From Phoronis australis (taxonomy: Eukaryota > Phoronida > Phoronidae), in NCBI GenBank assembly GCA_002633005.1, contig NMRA01000493.1:71175-110149 (forward strand): a DNA stretch of 38,975 nt. Direction: 5' to 3'. Shown piece after piece: positions 12,101 through 24,100 of the stretch. Below the pieces are notes generated by a model. It did not search any database. It was not told the DNA's origin and was given only the letters and a program-made list of their open reading frames with translations. Within the stretch, counting starts at the first letter, position 1. Each line of letters opens with the position of its first letter. Position numbers and translations under genes: made by a program.

Positions 12101-15100
12101 GTTTTTATGAATCTGCACCAGACAATGTTTTACACCAGTTGATATATTCTAAACCATTAACGAAAGTTTTGAATAATTATTCATTGTAAGTGTCTGTGAA
12201 CAGGTACCACGGTACTGCCTGAGTGTTAAAAAACCTTGAGTATTACCGTCAGCGCAACATGCTATGAAGTCAGTGCAGTCACCATGGCCACAAAAAAACC
12301 ACACGCTATACAACTTGCAGAGTGTAAATTCCACGGTTCCTTCCATAAGACATTGTCATTCTTTGGAATAACGTGTCGAAAACAGATGTTTCCTTCTTTC
12401 AGAAGCTACTTTCTTCACAGCTCGGAACATGCGGCCATTCATGCTTTGGCAGTTAAACTGATATGCATAACAGAGTCAATAAAAAATTCAGTTTAACGAG
12501 TAACACCTCTTTGAAGAACTTAGGTAACTTCAAAATACTGTCGCAAACGATCGAAGAATTCTTCAATGCGTTTACTTTGCAAACGATTGTGCTCTTTATT
12601 TGCAATAAAGTCACGAGCTTGCTGCCCAATCAAAATATCAGCATCAGTTTTCTGGTTGGCTCAATCCGCATAGTTGACCTGTGACGAGGATTTATCAGCA
12701 ACAGCAACCGGCTTCAAGAATCTGCTGTACAAAGCCTCAGTAATACACCATCATACACCTTCACAGTGTATTCGAGAAACAAACAGATGAGCTTGTTAGT
12801 TGGGGACTTCAAGAAGTTGGCAATGCTCTCAATCTGCAGATGATCCACCTACTTCAACCTCTTCCACAGTTTTGCCCTTCTGGGAACTCCTTTCCTTCTT
12901 TGTCTGGTGGTCAGCAGCCTTTTTTTCCACCAGCTCCACAATAAGCTGAGTGATTGGGCCCCAGTTATGCAGCAGCCATTGAATGAATCTGGATCAAGCA
13001 ATAGGTCTTCAGTTATTAAAAGCAGACATAATTGCCAATGTGTCATTTTATGGATAAGAAGTAGTCAAATCTCGTTACAACCAACCTGGTCACTTACAAC
13101 GTTCTATTCTCTAAGTACCAAAGCAGCTGTATTGTATACAAAATACCTTTGGTTAGAGCAAACTTTGGTTCCAATAAGCAGCCAAGAAACTGCAAAGTCG
13201 TTTTTCTTAATCTTTTACTAATTGACCTATTGCCAGTATTATGCCTGACGACTTAACTAAGCAATCAGAACTCAGCATTCTCGACACAACTTTGTCTGCA
13301 TTTCCAAGCCGCCATTTTACCCGACAAACAACGTCGTTGTCAGTAAAGCTCGAGAAGAATATCACGTCATTTTGGGGGAATTTCTCAAGCCGAAAAGTGT
13401 TGTCAACAGGACATTTTTATTATTTTTCATTATTACCCGTGTGGGGTTCTTCAGATTTTCGCTGGCTCCGAAAAAATTTTTCCTCAAGCACTTATTTTTT
13501 CATCGTCGCTGCTTTACAAATTCCCAAGTCATGAACGTACGATTCTCAGCTGAAAAGTACCACCTGTTGTCTTTGTCGAAGCGTTTTCGGAAAGTGCAAA
13601 AAACGCTCATCAATTCCACCAGGAACATCGTTTAGCGACAGTGTATTTGCCTCTGACATCTTGTTTGTTTGTCGGGTATCATGTGACTTTTTGCAAGGAG
13701 GCGGAGTTTACGATAGGTCAATTGCAAATAATCACATTCCTTAATGCAACACTGAGCGCACCAGAATAATGCAAACATGAGTTACCTACTACGCTGGTTG
13801 TAAAAAAGTCAATGAATTTTTGACGACAAAAGTTGGGAGGAGTGGCCCATTAAATTGAGACTAACCTGGCAATACTGTCATCTTGTGCATCCATGCTTGA
13901 GCATCCTCAGATGATCCACATGGTGAAACTCTTGCAAATCTTTGAAGTGGGATTGTCTCAAAGTACTCTACTTGAAGAAGTAAAAGATATCGAGCAAAAC
14001 TTCCTCAATAGGTGGGATGCAAGCAGCTCCCTGAAATGCATCAATTTATATTTTTTGAATATTGCTGTTGTTACTTTTTGTAGACCACTTGTGAGATAGC
14101 ATCATGTGTGCATCATGTTGGAGAACAAAAATAAACACACTTATTCTGACTATCTTGCAAATGGTCTCCAGGGTTATTTCACTAAAATGTCAAAGTATAT
14201 TATACTGTTTCCTTTGCAAAAGAATTGGTCAAAAGTCTTTGTGTAAAAATGTGGTAAAGTTATGACATTTCTGTAAAACATGCCCTTGGATCGTAATGAA
14301 GTATCAGCAATACAACATTCAAAACAAAACAATAACCATATAACAAAACACAAAAGACTGCGAATTAAAACAAAACAGCAACAAGTTGGACAATACTTTT
14401 ATTCTACCTTCTTGGCACCAATATGGACCAAGTGCAGGGCACAACCTGCAAGGTACGCTTCCTTTTACTCGGCAGCAATAAAGGCAAAAGCACCTTTGTG
14501 TTTTCCTATCATAACAGCGGCATTGTAACAGCCGAAGGCCACAAGAGTGTCCCATGACACACGTTGCACATCAAGCTCGTCACTGATCAACTTGAATATG
14601 TTTTTACCTATAAACAATTTTAAATAATAGAAGATCCGTTGAAGTGGAAATATTGCTATGTTCTTCTAACATAAATTACAATTTAGCAACTTGAGAAAAA
14701 TTCTGGTCATAGCAGCCCAAAAAGCATCATATGGGAGAGCTATCATATGGGAGGCAGTTGACTCTTTTGATGAATTTTAACGTGAAGAGAGTACTAAGAG
14801 TTAAGTCTGTAATGAGCATCAAGCATACAAACCTGTAGCAGACCCTTCGCAGACCTTCAACGCCAGCAAATGAGAGTCAACCCCAAAAGTCTTGATTACC
14901 ATTGGAAAAAATTTATTGTGGTCGTCATTGCCACCATCAGTGGCTAAAGTGAATGGACAGCCATGCAGGTTTGCAGCAGTCTGCTTCATAGAGATGGTGG
15001 ACATTTCTTTTAACATAAAAGTCACTTTAGTGCAACCACACTGCATGCCTAGGATTAAAAATTCAATTAAGTTCAGTTCAAATGACTCCTATGACAAAAT

Positions 15101-18100
15101 TATTGTCTAGATACGAACCATGCAGTTGTGCTGTTAAGTCAAGCACCAGTGAATTTTTCTCTTCATACAGACCTTTATGTAAGTTTTATCATATCTATTT
15201 AGAAACCAAACCCTAACATACAAAATGACATACCAATATACAGCACTGCTACAACAGGCATAATGTGAATTTTGACTAAATAATGTGCGAACAATAGTTA
15301 CTAAACAGCTTTAACAAGTCAAGTTCAGATACAATAAAATAAGTTCACAATGAGGACGACTTGAAAAAATTTACATCTTTTGCATATTTTGTTAAAGTAT
15401 TTCACCTAAAATGAGTTGAATATGTGGCACTAGTTGGATATAACGGTCCCTGATTTAGAGAAACGGTTTCATCCACTAAGTAACTGATCCGTTATTCAGT
15501 GAGTGCCTGGTTCTCTAAATCAGGGACCACTATATCCGACTATTGCCGAATCTGTCTGATAAATAATGCGTATTACTATGAACAACACCCCTTTGATTTG
15601 CAATGCAAGCACCAAATTGCTAATGCTGAACACTGCTTTTTCTCTTCATTGATTTCTGCACATGGTGCTAATAGTTCAGACGACATCTATGGTCAGAACA
15701 GGTTAACAAATACAATACAAACCTTGTGCAATTTTACGGTCTGGAAACATTTTCTTCAGCAGACTTGTGAACTTGTGCCCTGTACTCAGAGGCAAATTTG
15801 ATTCTGCGATAAAACAGCACATATTCACCTCAGCCTTTTTGACGCTGAGTTCGTCGTTGTCAGTCTTTTTTCCACAGCCCAGCGATGGATTGTTGCCCTT
15901 TATCGGACTGCACAAGTTGTTGATGAGCCTTGCTCTCGACGTGACACAGTCACTACGGCCAACATGAGCACAAGAGAATATCAAGTCGCACACCTTGCAA
16001 TAAGCAGTCGACGGACCCTTCTGGATCGGGCATGGCCTTTCATCAGAGTATTTATAGGCAAAAACTGTTGTTCTCTTTTTTCCATTTTCCTTGGACCCAT
16101 GCCACTGGAACCTGAGCAAAACTGCTTCGCCATGTTGACATTCACGGGACTAACCGGATACAGCCGGAATCAAACGAAGTAAATTATCAACCAATCACCG
16201 AAGTCGTTGCTTAAAGGTTAGGCCTGTGACACACGACCCGGTGGAAGAGGCCTTGCGATATGCTGATTATCAGGCTATTTTGAGAATGAAATGAAGCAAG
16301 TTTCCAAGTTCGTAGCCCCACTTTTTGGGCTAAAATACTGCTTCGCCATTTTGACATTCACGGGACTAACCGGATACAGCCGGAATCAAAGGAAGTACAT
16401 TATCAACCAATCACCGAAGTCGTTGCTTAAAGGTTAGGCCTGTGACACACAACCCGATAGAAAAGGCCTTGCGATTTGCTGATTATCAGGCTATTTTGAG
16501 AATGAAACGAAGCAAGTTTCCGAGTTTGTAGCTCGACTTTTTGGGCTAAAATAATGATTTTACTGTAATTTTTTATAATTTGTAACTACAAAATCTTCCT
16601 CTTCCACTTCAACTAAAAATTTGATTATTTAGTGAGAAACAAGCGTATTAATAATCTCTTTTGAATTTGCTGAAATTGCGAATTTTTCCGTGGCCGTGTG
16701 TACTTATTGGAGTCTCGATTTCCGTACGAATACGCATTTTTTGCCTATGGTACACAGGTCTGCGTTGCCGACGACTCGAAAAGCGAAAACTGCTCTTTAT
16801 GATTTGGAGCAACGGAAATTGTAATTGCCGGGGCACCTGGGATCACAGGCGCTCGAATTTTCCGATGACTCGTAACCATAAATAAGAAAGATGTTTTCTT
16901 AGTAGTGAGTGATGTCAGTGGCGATCGAGGAACTGATAAATTCAAGTGCCTGTGCCTGGGATAGCATGGTTTATCAATAGCATCTCCATGTGGTTTAAAA
17001 TCGCTGTGACAAATAGTGCGATTATGTGGTCAAAAATGCATTGAGCGTGGAGTAGACAGAATATTTTGTGGAAAAAGTGGATAAAAGAATCGGTCAATGT
17101 CTTCAAAACAACATAAGTCAAGGTTTGCACTCTGTAAACTTTGATAGAGGAACAGTTACATGTCCGAGTTGCCTTGGACTAAGTTGGAGTCGGAGAACCG
17201 ACTGAAAACGATGAAACACTAGAAGTAACAACGCTCCCTGAAAGGAAATTCAACCGTAACCGGTTATTCGTTGGATTGGAATTGTGGGATGTGAGTGATG
17301 TATGAAATTCTTTTGTTTGATCCCTTGTGCACACCTGTTGGCTGCTAGTGCTAGGCCTGGCCGCCTGAGTGCGATTTTCTACGCACCTCCGAAAAGTGGT
17401 ATTTTCGTTACTGCAAATGTGTTTTAAATAGCCGTTCATGTATTTCAATTTATTTTTCGTGTTCTATTTTGTGGCTTGAGTTTTGCAGTTCAAGAGAGAA
17501 GTGACCACGTGACATAGTCTGAATGATCGGATTGGTCTAAGCCATTGTTTACAAATTCTGCCTGCCTATTTTCAGTGTCCTTGTTGTTATTTCTTATGTC
17601 ACATAGTTTCTTCTTCACCAGCATGGCTTGTGAACAATTGACTCCTGCAATTACTGTTTGAAACTGAAAAATTTGGCCAACTTAGGATTGTGATTGATGT
17701 ATGTTGTTTTGACTTTGATTTTTCCATGCTGGCTAACAGTTGGGGTATGAGCCACAGATTTGCGTCTTGACTTTTTTCCTTTTACGTTGGAATTAAATTT
17801 TTTGTGGGAATTAAATTTTTTGTTGGAGTTAAATGAATATGTATTTCAGGCTTTCCAGATAATCTATGGATTGATTTTCAAATTCTTTTTGTAATTTTGT
17901 ATCGTAATTATAAGAATTGAAAATAATTTTATAGGTCTCCCTGCAGCAAATCAAGAATAAGCTTCTGTCACTCACACTGCAAATTTTGCATCATTATCTT
18001 TATTATTTTAATTTTAAAAAATATCTTTTGTTGCATCTAATTGCCTTCATTGTTGTTGCTGAAATAGATGTCAGGTAATGCTTAAGATGAGTGCGTTTTG

Positions 18101-21100
18101 CCTGCATGACACAGGGCATCTTGTGATAATAATGTTTACTTTTGATCTGTTGAGGTATGGTTTAGATTGAAATGTGTATTTAGGGCCTTAGAAATTTCTT
18201 CTTTTTTGTCATGGGTCATTTCCAATCCCTGTTTTACGCAAATCCTTGGTTATACACTTAAGGTTATGCAGGACCTTATCAACAAGTCTCTTTATTTATC
18301 CAATTATCAACAAAACTGTACATTTTAACAAGGTAAAAGTATTTATTTTCAATTTTTTTTTTAAATCATAAAAGTCTCCGCATACAAAGGTGGAATATGT
18401 CATTTATCTTCATGTAGGATTCTACATAAACCTGTAGTGAAACTCTCTGGATTGGTGATTTGAGATTCCAGTTAGAAGAGCAGTTCTTCATATTTTGGGG
18501 TCGTACTTGCTTAAATAACACAAGGTGACAAGCCAACTTTTAGTGTCTGTTCTCAAGAAATAATGAACTGTTCTTCCAAAGTCCTGAAGCCACCTCTAAT
18601 TTTACTAGAAGGAAACAACTTGAGACAAATTACGCAACAGTAATTGGCCTAAGCCGTAAGCTGTTGTTTATGGGAGGCACATGAAGTATCACATTGTCTC
18701 CTTTAAAAATGAGTGTGCAAGAATTTTCTTAGAATGTATTTGTTTAGGGAGTATTGTTTGTAATTATGTACCCTGTTTTCTTTTGGACTGAGCGCAGTTT
18801 CAGAACAGCGTAGTTTTCAAGCTAGATATGTCATTCTTAATTTTATTCTTTAGTTTTTGATGTGTCCTAATCATTAGTGTAAATGACATTAAATCAAATA
18901 GATGTTGCAATGCCGTGCAGTTACCGACGGATAAAAATATAAAATAGTAAAACTAGTAAAACTAAAATGACGAGCGTCGGTACTAAAATATACTAAAATA
19001 TCCCCACGTATCGAGCGATGCGCTCTTTCTCAAGGGTGTGCTACAGACTGTCATTTTAGTTTTACTATTTTAGACATTAAATCACAATGTGAAATTATAG
19101 TGATATGAGCTCCTATTATTTTGTTCCTGGAGTAGAGTGAACTCCGGTGATGTACTGCAGCCCACTAAGTGTAAAATCTCACGGTTTCTACTAATAAAAT
19201 AAAGATAATTAGTTGCAAGTTCCATTGAGTTGAATCTGAGTTGGCAGTGACTGTGCCAGTGTTACATGGTAATTATATATGCCAAGTGGAGAGTGTGAGA
19301 GTAAGACAGCTTTACACGAGTTCCAGTCAATGAATTGATGATGAATTCTGTTGGTCTTTAGATAGAAAGGGGAACTAGGTAGATTTAATTATACCTAAAT
19401 AAGCTAGTGAGAATCAATTTTTTTATTTGACATATTGATAATATCAGGAAATAGGATAATATATTATGACATTGTGTGGGTTATTGTACACTTGTTTAAT
19501 TGGAAATGGTTTGTTTTTTGATATTTTATGATAATAATTGTGATATTTTATTATTCATTATTACATTTATTGTGCTCTGATTACCTTAGGAGCACAAACA
19601 CAAACGCTTCATGAGTGCAACTGAAAGCTCTAGGTAGTCCCAACTTCGAATTCAAATTTAGGTTATGTCCTCTCTATTTTTACATGTGTTGTTTTGTTTC
19701 CCTGGGCTCTATCTTTACTTAAATGCATGAATTTCAAGTGTATGTTGTATGACTGTATCAAGGACTCTTGTGGAAGTCGGGATAATAGTCACTTAAAACG
19801 TACCACGTTTTGAAGATCAGTTTTCTCCATTGAATAATGGGCCACAAAATGGTTTGCACAATGTGGGACCGCTGTAACAGACTATTGCCCAAATCAATGT
19901 TTGACACTAATGAAGTTACCCTCATTAATCATGTGTAAAAAAAGATTGCAATGCGAATATTTAAGCCCGTGAAAATGTATACGAAGCTGCGTCTTTATCC
20001 AGAATTGGATGCATGCTCATTAACGTAAAACTCCTGAATAAAACCAGGGGAGGTAATTTCTAAAATATATTGTTGATACTTGATTTGCCAGTTAGTAATT
20101 GTTAGATTAGAAGTTTTAAGAATGGACAGAAATGTGCGAGTAACAAGGCATTCATTCACCTGTCAGATGCATGTGTACGAAATACATGAGTTAATATGTC
20201 TTCAAAGACATATTATTTTGGTTGTTCGTGCATTGAACTAAATATGTGCGTTGAACTAAATACCCTCGTTCATGGTGTTGTCATTTCTCCACACAGCAAG
20301 ATTACAAGCTGATGTGTGAGAACGCCATGACATACAACCACCCAGACACCATCTTCTACAAGGCGGCTCAGAAGCTGCTGGACAGTGGTATGAAGTTGAT
20401 GAGTAGGGACGGACTGACTAAGTTGAAGAACACACTGTCAGCAATCTCCAACATAACAGACGGAGAACTGGGACTGGATCAGCAAGTTGAGGAAGCCGAC
20501 TGCGTCCGACCAAAGCCCAAAGAAAAAAGGAAGTCTAAAGTGGTGTAAGTTTTCTTGGGGTAGAAGAGAAACCCTTTAAGTGGAAGTGGTATTTGTTGGC
20601 ACCTCATAATTGTCAAGAAAGTGTTTGTGCTATACTGTTTTGGCAGTTTGGCTCCTTTGCAACACTATGGATGCATTCTATAGTTGCAAGAAATTTGCAA
20701 AATGACGCAAGACTACGCCAACTCGCGTGAATGAAAGGCGAGTGTTTGGCAAGTACACTCGAGACCTTACTTGTTTACGCTGTTATCGAAATTGTGGCCA
20801 TTGAAATGATTGGTTGACGAGGTCGGAATGTTGAATCATGGGATAGAAATGGCTTCATTGCGAGTGTCTTTCTACAAAGTAACATTGCCTATGCTTTGCA
20901 CATCTCAGACTCTGTGGTGAAAATTTCTGGCCTTGACTGGTGCAGTTTTTTGCAAATGACTCCATAGGTGTCTGTCCTTCATTTTTGTATGCTGTTCAAG
21001 CATGTGAGCCAGATTTACTTACAGCTGGGCCACAAAACTTAAGTGCAAATTATGAGTAATTCTCCACATATTTCGCTCAATAGTAATTGCCAAAATTGTC

Positions 21101-24100
21101 GTTTTTTATTCTGCGAGGCTGATAACTTTGCGAAAAATAGTGGAAACTTCACAAAATGTTGTTTTATGACATTTACGCAGTACAAACTGTGCTAGTAATG
21201 GATTCACATTTTGTTTGCAACTATTTTTGTGGAGAACTTCGACCATATACAATTTCACTTGTCAGCCATTTTGTGCACTGCATGAGTGAAGACTTACCGT
21301 CTCATCACTGTCGAAACATGGCTTAGTTTAACATTCTTACACAATGTCTTAACTGTGTTTCTATAGCAAGAAGCCTGTAGAACAGGTGGAGGTTGAGGAT
21401 GATGGGGACGATGATGGTGCAAAGGAAATCTTGGCCTTGGCAGAGGCTGCAGCCAAGGAGGCTGAAGAGGAACTGGCTAGGAAGAAGGCACTATCTAAGG
21501 TAAGTGGGGGGTGGTAAGTGGTGGATGGAACCATTATTATGATATGAAGGGGTAGTTAGGCTAAGATACTCAGTCGTATGATTGAAAGCAATTACATGCT
21601 GATTTGTTTCCGATATTGACAAGCTTGCACTTTGTTTAATGAAGGCAATGCCTACACTTTATAGGTTTGTAAAATGACCTGCGATTAGATTAGGAAGTTA
21701 ACATTCCAGGCAGGTGTTAAGACTGGAGCTCGTTATCTCATCAGCTCAAGCATTCTAATTCAGAGTCATTCGCTTCAGTCAGTTAGGTCTTACTATACAT
21801 AAAATGGATTGCAGGCAGACCCATGCCTAAATTGCACTGGAAGTGCGCAGGCCACATAGTTTGGGCCATTGCACAAAACACCTAATTTGAAACTCATGAG
21901 AACTCTCTTATGTATATCTAGTGAATAGGTTCTTCATGCAAGAAGTTATAGAAATCCGTAGCCATGTAGGCCACATTCATCAGCTACCAGTGCTTGGCAT
22001 TTGACTCAAGTTACTGTCCACAGAGACCGTACAAAGTCACAACTGCTTCCTGTAGTCTGGTCATTTCACTTGACCTCCTACCCAGCGCAAGTTTGGTCAT
22101 TTCACTTTCACTTCTGTCCTTGGCAATAGAGTTCATGCATAGCATGACCTTTGCTCCACAGATAGGCTTACAGAGAACTGTGTTCAATTTCATTGATAGG
22201 AAATTACTGATAAATATCGTTGTCTCAAGCAACATGTTGTGGTCAGCTGATTTCAAATTCCAGCTCTGTGCATATGACTGTCTGTTACGAACACATAAGG
22301 CCTATACCAGGCATAAGGCCTATACCAGGCATAAGTCCTGCACCAGGCATAAGGCCTAGCCGTTATGGGGAGAACCAATACTTACGAGTCTTTACATTCC
22401 TTTGGCAAAATAGGTAAGTACCATGATAATAAGGAAATTAGGACAAAAACCGACCCTATTCCTTATCTCGTGAAAGACATTTTTTTTTACGTCCTTTGGT
22501 CTTGAATTTCCAGATTGGTTTCCTTAGGCGAAAAGAAGATGGCACCACAAGCCTCAACTTCATAAACCCTGACAATGATGGTGTCGGTAGGTATTGATAC
22601 AGTACAACTGACAGTGATGGTATTGGTAGTTATTGATACAGTACAATTGACGAGGCAAAGGTAATTGGACAAAATACCATTTTCACATCATGGTGGCTAA
22701 TTCTGTTAACAGCAAATGTTAATAGTTAATTAGGTTGACAAAATTCTGACTAGCTTACCGTATTTGACCCAATAAGCGCCCATGCCCCTGTAAGCGCTCC
22801 CCCGCCACGCGTTTTCAGACTGATAAAATAAGTGCCCAGTCCATGAACGCCGTGTACATGCGAAAAATGCCTTACCTACAGTTCTATAATTCTACAGTAA
22901 CGTCTTCAATTTATCCATAAGAACTGACAGTCCTGAAAAAAGTTATTGTGCGCGGAATTTTAGACCACGAGCGTCGCCGCTATGCCGGTATTTAGCCGTG
23001 ACTATACACTTCAAACTTCCGCTGTGCTTCAAAAAAGAACGCAAGCGCGAATCAAAGACTAATAAAAACTTGACCATTGTTCAGTTAAAAGCATGTGGCC
23101 ATGAAGCGCGCGTTACTGACAAGTACCTGTCATTGAAGATTAGTCTTCGGTAAATATCTATTCATGAAACGGGTAGCATAGCATCGGAAGAAATAAATAC
23201 TGACGTTATTTCCAAAAGTTTCTAAGACCATAAAAAACGTTTGCGTTATTTTTAAGGGAGAACTATTAAATTAGTCGTAATTGGTGTTTTTAAAGTCAAA
23301 ATGACCCACCATGGTGAACACTTCCGAACCCTTAAACCCCCCAAATCTCCCGAAAAATAACTGTTAGACTGTCACGCAACCAATCACCCTGCGACTCAAT
23401 GACATCAGCCTTACTGAGACAATTTTCAAACGTTTTTAAGCAGATGAGATCAACAAGTGTTAAATAAAACACGTTCTGCTTTACTGATTGTGTTAATTTC
23501 CTTAGTTACGAACACCTGTTAGTTACATCATGTTTACTCTGGCAAATTAACTCCCATTGGATGACACTCACTCACGCAATACGCAGACAAACTTCAAAAT
23601 AAACATCGGGTGACAACATGTGTGTTCGTCCATAGATTTTTCTCGTGTTGCGGAGTACGATATAGTGCAGATTTGGACTTAATATTATGCTGTTAATCCC
23701 GACTCCACAGGAGGACTTCAGGTAATTTGTTGAGTCAAAACTATATTTTTACTCAAGAATTCAACTTGACCTATCGGCGATCGCGAGGCAGCGAAGCATC
23801 AGTCGGCAATTTTTTGGTAATGGAATATGCGTCACAAAGTGTAAACATGATGAATTCTAGCTTACGATTTCACTCGTTTCGGAGACCGGGTTTCAACCAC
23901 TTTTGGACTATAATAAGCGCCTCCCTTCCTAAAGCAAATTTTTCTAAGCGCCCTGGACACTTATTAGGGCGAATACAGTATGCACCTTACTAACTGTCTT
24001 GTTTAGTTCCCTTCATACTAAGTCATGATGCAAGACTACTCTGATGATCAATTGGACTGCCCAGTCGTCATGATGGGGAATGGCCGATCATTTTGTATGA

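Larger units (their letters stand above)
12484..16133 (-). pseudogene. hAT-like transposase gene with BED-type finger, decayed but still showing introns
   Basis: Read on the minus strand: exon I (about 16133-15723) has STAYCKVCDLIFSCAH and VNMCCFIAESNLPLS; exon II (15048-14833) has HGCPFTLATDGGNDDHNKFF and EGSATG; exon III (14607-14408) has AFGCYNAAVMIGKHKGAF and GCALHLVHIGAKK; exon IV (14030-13866) has PIEEVLLDIFYFF and HLRMLKHGCTR; the last region (about 13010-12484) has RFIQWLLHNWGPITQLI, SPTNKLICLFLEYTVKVYD, FLKPVAVADKSSSQVNYA and IGQQARDFIANKEHNRLQSK. This order of ATDGSND-like, DNA-V-MIGK-like, CHLxH-like and TRW-like blocks is that of the hAT-like, zinc-finger transposase family of invertebrates. 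It is dead: in-frame TAA at 14467-14465, TAG at 13970-13968, TGA at 13880-13878, two frame slips in exon I displacing the zinc-finger histidines, and further slips in the last region. Exons I-IV are joined by GT..AG introns with matching phases. Confidence 0.85.
11349..20296 (+). other. BRD7 intron 4
   Basis: 8948 bp, the largest intron. It carries a partial GGCTTGGAAT repeat, a poly-C inverted-repeat element, the antisense hAT-like transposase pseudogene, repeat copy B and a small MITE at 18941-19073. I see nothing recognisable in 18232-18940 or 19074-20296 beyond AT-rich sequence, nor in 11880-12480. Confidence 0.85.

Noticed and set aside
14819-15046. Stand-alone 75-aa minus-strand protein
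   Set aside because: It is exon II of the same transposase remnant (ATDGGND block) read through its splice donor.
15703-16119. Stand-alone 138-aa minus-strand gene
   Set aside because: It is exon I of the decayed transposase; its motifs continue in separate exons, and its zinc-finger histidines lie in another frame.
22756-22800. BRD7 exon in the TACCGTATT terminus
   Set aside because: Exon 7 and exon 8 join in phase without any extra exon between them, and the sequence is a transposon end.
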